Shown here piece after piece: positions 26,662 to 39,239 of a DNA stretch of 64,000 nucleotides. Source of the stretch: Batillaria attramentaria (Eukaryota > Mollusca > Gastropoda > Batillariidae); contig JACVVK020000034.1 in assembly GCA_018292915.2 (NCBI GenBank), positions 685,001-749,000 on the forward strand, in the 5' to 3' direction. A program made the translations under genes and the position numbers. A model generated the notes under the pieces. It was not told the origin of the DNA and did not search any database. It saw only the letters and a list, made by a program, of their open reading frames with translations. Position 1 is the first letter of the stretch; each line of letters begins with the position of its first letter.

Positions 26662-27508
26662 AGTTTAAAATCGGTATCACAAACAAAAGACCAGCATAAA
26701 ACAATGTATATTCCTCTAATTTAAAAACTGGACAAAAAAAGCAAATCGCAAGGCGTAGGAATACAATCCTCTTTTCTCCAAGACAACAGGGAAACAAGGC
26801 TGCGAACAGCCTTGTGGGGTGTCTAACACTTAGGGGCACGTCACGTGTACAACTGGTCTACAAGAGGAAATCTAGAAGCACCAACTACATAGACAGTCGG
26901 ATCAATCTGTAAGACCTTGACACAGTGGGGAAACAGACAATAATCATAATAACTGCTGCGAGTTTTTCTTAGAACAGGCTATGAGGTGGAAAAAAAGACC
27001 ACTTTGGGCGTTTGAGCTGCATCAAACCAGACCAACTAGCTTACAACAAAACAATCTTGCCATTTCTTGCTAAGTAAGGTATTGCCAGATATACAATTAT
27101 GCAAAAGATGTGAACCTTCTCTTGTAGTATACATCCCAAAACTCGTATTGCAGTCATTGTGCTGATTGCGTTTGGTGCGATACATATTCTTCCCCTGATT
27201 TTTCTTGTGCTTACACCGGATATGGCCTCAACAATTTCTTTGGTTAAAAGTCGTGAAAGTGGCTACTATCAAGAAAGAGCACATAATATTATTCATTGTG
27301 CTTTAGGTGAAATTTTCTGATAAATCTTGCACCTCTAAATTGTTCCAATTTCACCTCTCATTTGTCACCTCTACAGCAGTCTCCCTTCCACATTTCCAAG
27401 AATAAAGTGTTCATCGCCAACGAATGTCAGTGACAAAAAAAAATGATGAAAACGTCATCAAAACGTGTGGTCCCAAAAGCACGGATTGTTGTCAGGCGGT
27501 TTGTGCAG

Positions 27509-27694
27509 CTATTTCTTCTTTGCGTCGTAGCTTCCCTCCCCTTTGTAGTTACCAACATAGCCCTTGTTTTCCACCCGTACTTCTCTCCCGTCGATTCCTT
27601 TGCCCCTGCCGCTTGCGTCAAACCGTTCCTTATGCGCGCCGGTGTATTTGGACGTGTCCGTTAATCTATCTACCACGGCCGCGTTCTTCGATCC
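27509..27694 (-). CDS. TPPP: TPPP-A exon 3 (p25-alpha core, stop)
   Basis: The acceptor is GTCTAACAG and the stop is TAG at 27509-27511. It encodes 61 residues with the diagnostic [18 protein letters not shown] motif and ends in KKK. Confidence 0.95.
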   Translation of the reverse strand, partial: GSKNAAVVDRLTDTSKYTGAHKERFDASGRGKGIDGREVRVENKGYVGNYKGEGSYDAKKK

Positions 27695-30600
27695 CTGTTA
27701 GACAAAAAAAAAATAATTATTGGCATCAATACACATGCATTTCTTCGGAGAAAAACAAAAACGCTGAGCAAGTATTTTTTCCACTAGACGTTTTGATCAT
27801 CCGAAAAATTTGATAGCCAAGACCTTTCGACTTGAATGGCGGTTTAAAACAGCTTGTGTACGCATTTGGAAAAAGATGTGAAAGCTGGATAATGCGTTAA
27901 AAAGTAAAAGAAAGATTGTCTTGACCAGTAAAAGAATGAAAAAGAAGAATTTCCTGACCGGTAAAAGAACGAAACACAAGACTCTCTTGACCACAGCTTT
28001 GTGTTAACAAAGGCGTGATGAGATTTTGAAAGCAGACATGACATAGAAAACCATCTCCTTCAAGGCGATCTCTTTTTCTTTTGACTTTAAATTTTAAAAA
28101 CCTAGCCAAGCACTTCATGTTCAGCATCTGATCGATATTATGCTTGTTTGCTACCCTGTCTACAAAGATCTATTTTTAATCAGTATTATAAATACTGAAA
28201 AGAACTTCCATGCTTTTGAGGTCATCATGCAGGAAGACATTCAAAGACAGATTTACTGCACAATACAGAAATTTTCTGATGATACTCCTGTGCTTTCCCA
28301 AGAAACTTTAGCCTCCCTCAACTAAAAACAAAATCCCAACATTTCCGACAGGGGCTTTTGGCAAAAAGAATACTATGAGAAATAACAAAGACTGTAGCAT
28401 GCAAAGCTAAGATGGTTGTTGTTGGTGTTGGTGGTGGTGGTGTTGTTGTTTGGGTGTTGTTGGTTGGTTGGTTGGCCTTTGTTTGTTTGTTTTTTTGCTG
28501 TTGTTCTGTTTTGTTTGTTTGTTTGTTTGTTTGTTTGTTTGTTTGTTTGTTTGTTTGTTTGTTTTTTCTTTTTTACAAAAAGTGCAATACCTATGACGAC
28601 ATGTACTAGCTATACTACGCATCTCTCACAGCTAATCTGACACAAATGTATTGAGTGCGTCGAGAAAAGTAACTGAACTGGTGCAAACACCTGACTTGGC
28701 GACTACCAAACATACCATTACCCATTACACCCTAAAGCAGCTGATACTGGATAGTGTCGACTACGGTATAGTTGCGGTTAAACTTTTAACAGGGTGGCTC
28801 GATTAGGGCTTAGGGGCAAGCGACCGTTTCCAAGACACACCATTCCCAAATTGCGTAGATTTACTGTCATTTAGTAAAAGGGCCTACGCGCCATGGATCG
28901 GATAAGCAGTTAGGCCGTTTTACCGTTGACGGTATATAAACGTCTTGAACTGACAAGCTTCCCGTTTGTCACGAGTGAAGCCCCTTGCCCAGCATTCTAG
29001 AAATTACTCTGAAGACAGTTAATCTGCGACATGACTGAAAGAGGAGTCAGTATGCAGGGTTATACACCTAATTACGGGCACTTGTTGAGTTACAAACTAC
29101 ACAAATATCGGAATATAATTAAGCATGCATGCTCCCTTCAGTTTATATAAGCAACATTTAGATCTACAAACTTTCAAGGAGTATAGCTATAGGCTTTCTT
29201 TTCTTTCTTTTTTTTTCTTTTTTTTTTTTTCCTTTTGTGTGTGTGTGTGTATGTGTGTGTTTTCGCACAAACAAAAATTCTCATGCTCTGTCGATGCAGT
29301 TTGGTTATAGCGTTTATTTCTGTTTCCGGGTGCAGACCAAATGTTTCCCGCAAGACTTTCTTTTAAAGAGCATACTTTATTGTAGTCGGTTAACATCGTG
29401 CTGTGAGCATCTGAACAGACCGGTTACAACAGTTCTAGGCACAGTCTCTCTGTGTCAAGAAATGCTGGCATACACTGATACAGCGCAACATGCCAAGATG
29501 CAAGTTCGAATGTCATCAGTCCGATCTCATTTCCCATGAATCCTACTATAAGTAATGCAGAATTATTATGCGCCGAAGACAAAACGCAACTCACACACAA
29601 AGTACGTCATCCACATACAGACAAAGACTATATAACGAGAACTTCAACAAACACAACTACTCTAGGATTTCACAAGCATTAAAACCCTTTCACAACTGCG
29701 TATGCTTCCAGCACTTAGTGCCTGATACTCAGCCTGCAGCGGCAGCATTCCTCCCTGAACTGTCTATGATCCCAGGCAGTGCAGGCCGGTTCCGTAGTAC
29801 CTAACTTTGAAAAGCTGTGGCTCGAACACTACTCAACCAATCTCATTCAAACTTTTTTTCTTTTTTCTTTTTTTGCAGCCAAAAATTAATGCTAATGAGG
29901 ATTCCCTCGTGACGTAGTGGTCTTTTCCAACCTTTAAGACCCCGTATCAGAAGATATTTCTCCAGTTCAGTAACTCCACTGCCTCATGTCGCCGGGCACC
30001 CTAGGTCGCTTGCTACGGGGTGCCGCCAGTCAGCGATGGCACTGAGTTACCTACCGGTGTAACAGGCCGGAGCATACCCCTGACTACTTTACACCCTCGG
30101 GTATAAAGTAGCCGAGGCTTAAACGGGTCTAGGCCAGAGTACACCCCGGGGTATAGTCTGGGCTAGACCAGTTTATACGGAGGGATAGTCTGGGCTAGGT
30201 CAGTTTATACGGGGGTATAGTCTGGGCTAGGCCAGTTTATACGAGGGTATACTCCAGGCGGGGTATAATCTGGACTGCTACACCGGCAGGTGCTGGCCAG
30301 CAACGAGTTGTGAAAGGGTTCGGATGTAGACTGACCCATTTCCGGCGACCGCCAGCTCCCCCAAAATTAAAACATGCAGGTGAATAAAAAAAGCTTGCAT
30401 TCTGTACTGAACAGATTTATAGTACATTGCGTGCCGAAGTTTGAGTGCAAGGTACTTTTAACGGCATCACGAACTATCGTACAAATTAAGACTAGATAAT
30501 GAGACAGGGAAACCTTGATGGTAACAAACAACAATTTCACAGTCATACACAGAGGAGAACTTGAAGAAGGGCAAGAAGAAAACGTCCATACTTACTTTTC

Positions 30601-31953
30601 GCTACAGTACAAACACAACGACAGAGACGATTCGAGATGATTCGAATGAAATGATGAAAATCGTGAATTTATACAAGGACCCTAAATCCACTGAAGCGTA
30701 GCGGATCGAGGGTCTTAGGGTCTTAATCTGTAAAGATCATAATTATACTGGTGTCTCTGTAATAATAATAATAATAATAATAATAATATTGTATAGGCGC
30801 TTTTCCCAATTTCATGAATCGGCTCAAAGCGCCGCGAACTGAACCCAACACGCACGCTCGCGTGAATCATACGCATCCTCTCACACACTGGACATAAACA
30901 CATTACAATCACGTGGTACATGGTGCGAAGGGTCAGCTCAGCTATTTAAATTTCGGAATTTAGAATTGCATTTATTTTTTCAAATTTGGTGGGCTGAACA
31001 TTTTCAAAGCAGAGGGGGAGGAAGCCGGAGTACCCGGAAAAAAAACCCCGACGATCGGCCCGAATGAACGGTGCCACGTACGAGAAGGAAAAATTCTTCG
31101 CCCCGAATGGGACTCGAACCCCTGACCTCTCGCATTGGTGACAAGTCTCTTAACCACTAAACCACCGTCTCTGTAGCTCAGTCAGTACAGGCGAGCAAAG
31201 GTACAGGGACGGATTTGTTTTTTTCTTAAATGAGGAGAAATTCTTTTTGAACAAAAGAAAAATAAAAACTCAGTGATCGTACTCGTGTATAAAACATACA
31301 AAATAATGTCGTACAGCTGGTCATTAGTAAAAGGAATATTTTCAACTTGCACCATGGCTTCAAATGTCACATAACGTATTCAAATTTAGAAAATTCATGG
31401 GACCACACACACGTATTGCTACTTTTAGCATGTGCATTGATTCAATGTTTGTTTGAACCTTGTTTCAATAGGTCCTCATCACTTTCATTCAATGGCAGTC
31501 CCCATTCTTGAGTGCCCAGGAAGATCGTGTCTGCATTCATTAATAAAACAACGAGCTTATCCTGGACTTGGTCGAGGAATGTACAGTAGCCAAATGGACG
31601 ACTCACCCCACCACCGGCCTTCTCGGCCTCGCATTTCTTGGCCATCTTCTCCTTCAGCTTCGTCAACTCCTCGGCCGCATCCGCGCCCTTCTTCTTCTTG
31701 GCCTCGAAGGCGGCAATCTCCGGAAACATCTTCTCCATGAAATCGTCTTCTGACACTTGCTTCCTGCAAGCAGAATAATAATAATAATAATGATTATGGG
31801 TACTTGAGGGACGCCCTCCCTCTCGTGCGTGAGCTCAGGGCGCCTTACAATGAACACACACTCAGTAACCCACAACACACTCAACACGCCTCCACACATA
31901 CATTTAACTACAAACACACAATGTGCAGCATCATACGCGAGCTGCCCCCGGCT

Positions 31954-32024
<71 letters not shown>

Positions 32025-32116
32025 AGTAACCCACAACACACTCAACACGCCTCCACACATACATTTAACTACAAACACACAATGTGCAGCATCATACGCG
32101 AGCTGCCCCCCGGCTT

Positions 32117-32182
<66 letters not shown>

Positions 32183-32433
32183 ACACACACACACACAAGC
32201 ATGATGATGATGTGGCAACAGTTACTGGTTGAGGGCTGTGAAGAAGTGGGTTTTCAGATTTGTGTAGAAGGATGGTTTTGTGTCTGTATATCTGAGTGAT
32301 GCTGGGCCCTCGGCCGAGATCATTCCAACATGTCGGATCCTGGTTTGAATAACTGCGCTGACCCGGCAATGGTCTTTGTTTTGACATAAGGGACGCAGAG
32401 TTTCCGTAATGACAGGTCGTGCACATTTCAGCT

Positions 32434-32474
<41 letters not shown>

Positions 32475-33142
32475 AGCCGGGATAGCCGGCCGAATGTTAG
32501 AGCGCTGGACTCAGGGTCTCAACGCTCGGGTCGTGAGTTCGAATCCCGGCCGAAGCTCAATATTTGTAGTGGTCTTTTACTCTTGGCCCCGTCTTTGATA
32601 TCATCCAATGGCCTACTTAATAAAATAATTCAGATCGATTCAATCTCTCTCTCTCTCTCTCTCTTCTCTCTCCTCTCTCTCTCTCTCTCGCTGTACCTAA
32701 TCTTTCATCCTTGAAAAATAAAGTGTCATTGTCATTGTCATTGTCATTGTCTCTCTCTCTCTCTCCCCCCCCCCCCCCCGTCCCCCCCCCCCTCATGCCT
32801 CCAGCTGCAGCAGCGACAAGGGAGAGAGTTCTTCCAGACTTCCCCCTTTTCCCTTTTCGGTCGTGACTTCCTGAGCAGGAGCGTAACATCCAGCCGAACA
32901 AACGACTGAACCTGACGACCCACTCACGTTTTCTTGTCCTGGTATTTGGAGAAGACGCTAGCGTCCACGAAGCTGACAGTGTCGGACTTGGCCCCAATTC
33001 CTTCCTGAAGCATCTTCTTCACAGCCGAGGACTTGGCGAGTTTCTTGTCAGCCGGCGTGAGCTTCTTCCCGACTGACGTCTTCTCGACACACATCTCGAA
33101 GAACTCCCGGCAAAGCTGGTCCACGTCTCCGCCACTCGCCAT
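27509..33142 (-). CDS. TPPP: TPPP family protein A (tubulin polymerization-promoting protein, p25-alpha), 185 aa, 3 exons
   Basis: The CDS is the complement of 27509-27694, 31607-31763 and 32928-33142. Intron phases are 2 and 0, and all sites are GT/AG. TPPP proteins bind and bundle microtubules. The N-terminal part ([18 protein letters not shown]) is an EF-hand-like helical region. The C-terminal exon has the p25-alpha core signature: [20 protein letters not shown], then GRGKGI and [13 protein letters not shown]. The length is close to that of vertebrate TPPP3. Start: the ATG at 33140-33142 opens the frame, and a TCTGCAG acceptor about 20 nt upstream suggests a separate 5'UTR exon. It pairs with the similar gene at 45801-48821. 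Confidence 0.93.
28410..28565 (+). repeat. (GGT)n and (TTTG)13 tract
   Basis: TTG/GGT-rich sequence followed by thirteen or so TTTG units in TPPP-A intron 2. It is read as (CAAA)n on the gene strand. Confidence 0.95.
30110..30285 (+). repeat. Minisatellite, about 38 bp unit (GGTATAGTCTGGGCTAGG)
   Basis: About four to five units of GGGGTATAGTCTGGGCTAGG plus CCAGTTTATAC, in the long second intron of TPPP-A. Confidence 0.88.
30760..30925 (-). repeat. Interspersed repeat family S, copy 2
   Basis: It starts with (TAA)n and contains GGCTCAAAGCGCCGCGAACT, CTCTCACACACTGGACATAA and ACATTACAATCACGTGG. It also resembles 48,360-48,440 (CACTCGCGAACACACAGAAC, CACGTGGTGCGAACGGCCAG). Confidence 0.65.
30985..31175 (-). 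mobile_element. tRNA-derived SINE, family 2
   Basis: On the minus strand: GGTGGTTTAGTGGTTAAGAG (box A-like), GGGGTTCGAGTCCCATTCGG (box B), then GAATTTTTCCTTCTCGTACG and TTCATTCGGGCCGATCG. It is SINE-like, as the same body recurs at 53.6 kb. Confidence 0.75.
31607..31763 (-). CDS. TPPP: TPPP-A exon 2
   Basis: The acceptor is TTGCAG and the donor GTGAGT on the minus strand. It reads [20 protein letters not shown] and continues into a Lys/Glu-rich helical stretch ending AEKAGGG. Phase 2 in, phase 0 out. Confidence 0.92.
31855..32200 (+). repeat. Tandem duplication of a (CA)n-containing unit of about 165 bp
   Basis: CTCAGTAACCCACAACACAC, CACAATGTGCAGCATCATAC and GCGAGCTGCCCCCGGCTTC recur in the same order, each followed by a long (CA)n tract. 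It is in TPPP-A intron 1. Confidence 0.92.
32471..32625 (+). mobile_element. tRNA-derived SINE, family 1, with 4-nt head duplication
   Basis: GATAGCCGGCCGAATG has an extra GCCG compared with GATAGCCGAATG in other copies. Box B GTGAGTTCGAATCCCGG is intact. It is flanked by (CT)n on both sides, in the first intron of TPPP-A. Confidence 0.85.
32928..33142 (-). CDS. TPPP: TPPP-A exon 1 (start codon)
   Basis: It encodes residues 1-71 plus two bases; the donor is GTGAGT read on the minus strand. It ends [12 protein letters not shown] and splits a Thr codon. Confidence 0.93.
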
Positions 33143-33756
33143 TTTTGACTAGCGACTGCCTGCAGACACCAAGACACGAAAATTTATTCATTATTAGCAA
33201 ATCATTGATTCTGTGTGAGGACTCTCTCCTTTCCCCGATCAGGTACATGTAGCAGACGACAGGTTTCGCGGTTAGTAGTGGGTGAGGCCGTTTACACTGG
33301 GCCAAAAAACCGAACTCGGCTCGCTTTGAAGCGTGCCAAGCACGTTTACACTAGGAAATTTCACCCGGGCCAGGAACCGAACCTGGAATACATATGCATG
33401 TGTACCAGGCTCGCTTTGGGTGCCGGGCCCGCATTACGGTCAGCTGTTTTTACTATCAGCTGACTTGATTTCCATGGCTACGGCGAGACATACGGGTTCT
33501 ACTCCCAAGATGGCTGCGGAGAATACCGCTACGGTCAAGACTTTTATGGGTACCCTGCTTTCCTCACCTACCAACCCCTATTTACCACCTTCCATATATT
33601 AAAAAAAATTCCAACCCTACCCCCTAACCCCCCCCCCCCCTTTTTTTCTTCATTTCTCCTCCAACCATATCTCCTCTCTCCACAATCATGTTAGGACAAA
33701 ACTGAAACACAGATACAACCACATTAACCGAACTTCTTGTTTTTCTTTCCACAGAA

Positions 33757-34234
33757 ATGACTTCACCACAAGCATCATCCTCATTCATCAATATCATATA
33801 TCCACCTTCACTCTCATCATCATCATCACCTGACAATATTTTCCACTTACACAACACCGGAACACACCCCAGCTCACACCGCAACACACACAACTGCTCA
33901 CACCGCAGACATAAACACAGAACACGCAGCACAAACCACGACATAATACACACTGACATCAGAGGATTTGGATATCATTAACAGAGAATTAGACAAACCT
34001 ATGGACACGTACACAACAGACACTGACACAGCACTGCAACACTTCTACACTGCACACCAACTAGACCAACTCATCACTGACATCCACTCACACAACAACA
34101 ACAACAACAACATTCTTCCAGCGACACTTACATATGCACCACATATCAAACTACCAGGCGCAACACATTTCTTTATGCAAAACTTACTTACAGACATCAC
34201 CCTCAGAATTAAAAGTACACTCATACACGCATAA
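33757..34234 (+). CDS. Hypothetical plus-strand ORFs inside the A+C-rich unit
   Basis: Two overlapping frames: 33757-33981 (starts MTSPQASSSFINIIYPPSLS, Ser/His/Thr-rich) and 33968-34234 (reads MDIINRELDKPMDTYTTDTD, ends in IHA). The second can be entered from an AG at 33961 (ACATCAG/AGGAT). No family was recognised. The biased base composition alone can create open frames, so coding status is doubtful. Confidence 0.25.
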
Positions 34235-34358
34235 TGGACTTACAATCATGCCACAACAATCAAGGCTACTCCCTCTTGAACACAACAACACGTACAGACA
34301 ACATAACTGATGCACAGATTGAAACACACGATCACACGTACAGGAACAGACACCACAC

Positions 34359-34932
34359 ATGACAGCACTTGACCCATGCACTAGCAACACACCTCTACCA
34401 CCACTCTTCCGCATGCCCACACGGCCTGCACATACACCTGCATCCACACCATCCTCACCTAAACCTGTGCACACACAACCCACATCTACATCTGCACCAC
34501 CCCCGTCCACATATATATACACTTACTACCCTCACACTCATCCACATCTGCACCACTCAACCAAACCACCACCCTCATCCACACATACACCTGAACCACC
34601 CTCATCTGGACACCTGCCTGAACCACCCTCATCAATCAAACCTGCACCTACACCACCATCCGCATCTAAACCACCCTCATCTACACATACGCACACACCA
34701 TCCACATCCACATCTGCACCCACAGCATCCTCATTACACCTCAAATACCCTGCACCAACACCACGACACCCATACACAACATCCACATACGCCACACCAA
34801 ACAGATCACACAGACCACTCTTACTGCCACCACACTGCAGAAAAAACTTTACTTCCAAACCCAGTCACACACCCATACAGACGCCCACCTTTTCTACAGA
34901 CACCTAACGAACCAACACCACACTCACACTGA
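34359..34932 (+). other. Pro/Ser/Thr/His-rich low-complexity open frames
   Basis: Two frames stay open over 550 bp of CCAC/ACAC/CATC-rich DNA with repeated CACCCTCATC units. They would give PPSSTHTPEPPSS-like or NHPHLHIHT-like repeats. This looks like low-complexity DNA rather than a protein gene. Confidence 0.4.
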
Positions 34933-35028
34933 TAAACACTAACCAACACACACGGACACTGATACACACCACAAAAACATCTGAAGCCATCATTTCAAAT
35001 CATTTTTTCCATCTCCATCTTCATACGA

Positions 35029-35034
35029 AATAAA
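35029..35034 (+). terminator. Candidate poly(A) signal of the A+C-rich unit
   Basis: AATAAA in the context CATACGAAATAAAATTCATC, at the point where the A+C-rich composition ends. It suggests the 3' end of a plus-strand transcript. Confidence 0.35.
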
Positions 35035-35641
35035 ATTCATCGCACCACTAAAAGTGTTCCTCTTCTCACTTGTTGGTTGGTTTGTTGGTTTCAATTAACA
35101 CTTTCATTATTCCTGTTCATTAAAAATCTGTTATATATCTCTGGATGGGGTTACTGGGTTCGTAAAAGTCGATGTCTTCTTTCCATAAACAAACACCAAA
35201 CAGTCCAGTACAACCGATGAGAACTGAGGTTCCGAGCGGCAAAAATGTGCGTCGCCAATAAAGACGCGAAAAATATGTACATCTTTTGCTGGAGTTTGCT
35301 GGACTTTTGCTGGAAGGCAAACGTTTTTCGCCTTTGCGCGCTCATTAGAATCAGTGATTTCATCCTCCTGTTCCTTCGAATTCGTCTGTTTAATCCAGCT
35401 GCACAGAAACACGTGTTTTCTGGGCGCCGCCATGCTGCTGGCCCGTGTCAAAGGTCAGCCCACCTTCCAAAAAATTGCAGTGTAAACGCACGAAAGTGGG
35501 CCCGGCGCGGTTCGGTTCCGAGTTCGGTTCTAGGCGCAGCTGTAGTGTAAACGACTTCGTAGTCTCCCCCTACCAGAGGTCGTCTTCACCCGTCAAAGGC
35601 GTGCGTCATTCTGGCTGCAGAATTTTCATTGTTATTGTTGT

Positions 35642-35739
35642 CTTGTTTTGTTTGTTTGTTTGTTTGTTTGTTTGTTTGTTTGTTTGTTTGTTCTGCGACA
35701 AGCGCGTTACTACACTGCAAACACGAACGCATGTTTACA

Positions 35740-35803
<64 letters not shown>

Positions 35804-35805
35804 TG

Positions 35806-35858
<53 letters not shown>

Positions 35859-35883
35859 GGCACACACACACACACACACACCG

Positions 35884-35940
<57 letters not shown>

Positions 35941-35941
35941 G
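35642..35941 (+). repeat. (TTTG)n then (CA)n with CCGG interruptions
   Basis: (TTTG)n at 35646-35691; (CA)n at 35744-35938 interrupted by TGTGT and by three CCGG tetramers (CACCGGCACA). Confidence 0.95.
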
Positions 35942-36353
35942 GCGCGGCTGGCACGTGCAAGTAACACAGAACGCAACCCTCCGGTTTTATCGCCGCCTGC
36001 CGGCCGCCCCCACAACAACTGAACTGCCGACACACGCTATCACCACTTGAACCATACGCGAAGTGCATTCCAAGTGTCAGCGTGCAAGATTCCTGCTGAA
36101 CATCCGGCGTCTTCATACACGTAACACAGCAATCTACTGGGGGTGTGCGGCTTGCGATTTTCGGAGACATAATGGGGTTACAGGGGGCTATGTTTAATCG
36201 GCAACTTGCCCAAGAGTACAAACAAGACTGAATTCTTCGGCTTTTATGTGATAGGAGTTGCTAGTATCCACGTGCGTTGAGACTGACGGCGGTGTGTCAC
36301 CCGGCGGCCGATGAGATCGGAAAACAGCATGCCTGCACTGACTGATGTGGAAA

Positions 36354-36440
<87 letters not shown>

Positions 36441-36455
36441 TCACACACACTGCAG

Positions 36456-36493
<38 letters not shown>

Positions 36494-37139
36494 GTCAAAC
36501 ACGGCACACACACACACACACACACACCCTTTCGTAATACGTTGTTTTCAAATCGGATCAGCGCCCCATGTGCTAATACCGTCTCAGTAACCGCCGGCTG
36601 AAAGTACTTTCTCTTACGGAAGCAGTAATGTCCTTATTTTCTTGTCCCGGCCGGCCTGCCATTCGCTGACTGAGTTCAACATTCATGAGTAGTAACACTA
36701 AGTCCGCCCAATGTCCACACAAGCCAATAACATTGACTGACAACCACTCACACAAAGAAACTTACACAGAGCCGGAAACAGTCTGTACTGACACACCATG
36801 CAGTTCTCAGTTTTGTCACATCTGTGTCATACTTTTTTCAGGGCATCCGGCCTCTTCACCAGTGAACCCATACAAAAAAGCCTGTAAGTAAATGTTCTGC
36901 TCTGCGCCAGAACTGAAGTGGAACAAGATTTCAATAGGCCAGCGACGCTGTCAAAAAACTGAGAGCCTTTCAGCGCCAACTGAGCCCGGCCGGCCACTCA
37001 TACTGAGCCTTCTATTTGGCCAGTGGTTCGTGCGCCGTTAGTTCAATGCGAAATAATTATGCTAAGTTGCCCGTCCCTGACCTAAGCACACTAGAGTGTT
37101 GTCTATTCATAGCCACACGACAAGCTCTGACCCGCTTCC

Positions 37140-38015
37140 CTTCCCGACAAGAATGATAGAAACCGCACGCGTACAAATACAGCCTCCTCGCGGCAGTCGG
37201 CGCCGCAGATCAATGAAAAGTTCAGTGCATATTTGGAGCATGATACAAGTATCATTACGGAACACTGTAAGCATGTTGTGGCCCTATGTTCCCCACGGAA
37301 TCAAGAGGCATAAGTCAAGTAAGCATGTCGGTTTGGAGTCAACAGCCAGCACAGTTTCGCCTGTGGAATAAAGGCGGCCCCAACTGACAAGAATCAATGG
37401 CAGAAACCGCATACGCACAAATACGGCCTTTCAGTTTCAGTTTCACGGTCACGGTCAAAGTTTAGTGCATATTTGGAATATGTCATTAGTATCATTACGG
37501 CGGAGCACTCAGGGTAAGCAAACTATGAACCAACAGTCAAAACCGTTTTTGCCTCAGTGGGGAATAAAGGATATAATCAGTATATGCAGTGTTGCTGCTC
37601 CAAGCCGGGAGACGCTAAAATATTTACCACTGGACACCATCAGTTAGTATCAGCATAATGATGCACGCAAAGCTTGTTCACATGCCACCAGTCACCGTCC
37701 ATTTGTCGTTAGCTCAAAATAATTTTGCCTCAGTGTGGAATAAAAGCTGTGCTGACAATGTTGCTGCTGTAGAGACGCTAAATATTTGGCCACCATCAGC
37801 GTCAACATAATCATGACTGATGATACGCCGAGAGCTTCAGTGTGTAAGCCGTCAGTCACACTACGGAGCACCGTAAGCAAGTTTTGAGCGAACAGTCAAC
37901 ACCGTGACCGCTCTGCAACTGGAGCTTGATAAAGGCTATACTGATACGGTTCTACTGCTGCAGAGGTACTAAATATTTGGCCACCATCAGTACCAAAATA
38001 TTAAGACGCAAAAGG
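37140..38015 (+). repeat. Diverged satellite-like tandem array, about 180-240 bp period
   Basis: Recurrent blocks: GCATATTTGGA (37228, 37467), GCCTCAGTG-GGAATAAA (37550, 37726) and CTAAATATTTGGCCACCATC (37784, 37969). CACCATCAG and AGCACCGTAAGCA-like blocks also repeat. Confidence 0.7.
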
Positions 38016-38715
38016 CTTAGCAAGCCTACGCCCCCGAGTCAGTGTGAAGGCCGGCCGCAACCGCCCAAAATGAAATGAAATGGTGGTATGCATGATCTAG
38101 CAGCCAGCTTTGCACAGCTGATGCCACCCGCCCAACGCTAGAAAACTGCGCCAAGCGATGCTCGAAACTGACAAACTCCATACTGCGGCAACTTCGCTTT
38201 GCCCCACTATAACATGACTGCAATCCCATTCACCGTCACACTCGCAAATTAATGTAATTGATCTTACCTTTCGGTGATACTGACTGAAGAAATATGAAGA
38301 GGAACGACACGGGTCGACTGCGTATACACTAGCAAACCGGTTCTCAGTGGCGTCACAGGCAGTGGTGCAGGCCGCTACCCGACTGTGTCACCAACGTAAA
38401 CAACCCACCAACTCGTCTGTTTACAACCGTTGCTGCGCAGACCGGGCACGTGATCGATTGTAATTCTTCCCCTCAAGTGTCGGTGATCGGCCTCAAAATG
38501 TATGAGGCCCCTGAGTGAAAAGTGTGTGTATATCCGCCTACTTACACGCTCACGGCGACGTGTTTGGCACAGACACTCTGACTGACTGGGCAACGCGTAC
38601 GTAACACTGTCTCTCTCTCTCTCTCTCTCTGGTTCGGGCTCAGCGATAGTTTCGCTGGGAAGTCCGCTTTGGAAGGACCGCTAGTGTAAGAGCTTACAGT
38701 ACAGTCGGATATGCT

Positions 38716-38753
<38 letters not shown>

Positions 38754-39239
38754 CAATATTGCCAAGTTAAGCTGCTGCCAGCCCATACGATTTTGTATGC
38801 AGGAACAGTCGAGGGCTGTGACTCGAGGGAGGGGGAGGGAGTGGGGGGGGGGGGTAATTGGAATCGATCGATCGGTAGTATCAGTGGTAGAAAGCCTCTG
38901 CGAGAGTGACCCAGTTTCGGCTAGTTCTTCCCAGTCAGTGTTGGGCCGGAGTAGCCCGGGGTGTCATCATTTAGGCCGCTCAATACAATCACATTAGTTT
39001 TAGCACGCACAGACGCACACTGATACCATTCAGGGCTGAACTGGTTCAATGAATGATCAGGGTTTGAATCAGGAAATAAGAACTAATGTCGGGACTTTAG
39101 GCGGCAAAATTAATGACTGTTTCCGTCGGTGCATATGAGCCGTTACACCTAACCAAGCTGGCCGCCTAAAGAAAGGCTGAAATTAAAGGTTATAATGCTG
39201 CCATTTTTACGCTTACAGATCGCTCTGAGCTCTTTTCTT

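Larger units (their letters stand above)
27695..31606 (-). other. TPPP-A intron 2 (3.9 kb)
   Basis: It holds (TTTG)n at 28.5 kb, the 38-bp minisatellite at 30.1 kb, a family S repeat and a family 2 SINE. I see no other coding signal. Confidence 0.8.
33290..35552. mobile_element. 2.26 kb unit bounded by compound inverted repeats, A+C-rich interior
   Basis: The left arm 33290-33354 and right arm 35480-35552 each begin and end with GTTTACACT, in opposite orientation, and share CCGAACTCGG. The interior (about 33,750-34,980) is extremely A+C-rich and G-poor on the plus strand. A TTTCTTTCCACAG acceptor-like site precedes an ATG at 33757, and an AATAAA lies at 35029, so a plus-strand transcription unit is plausible. 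No transposase motif was recognised. The unit lies just upstream of TPPP-A on the opposite strand. Confidence 0.5.

Noticed and set aside
34359..34907. 182-aa Pro/Ser/Thr-rich protein
   Set aside because: Two different frames are open over the same low-complexity DNA, which is expected from the biased composition. There is no independent evidence of coding.
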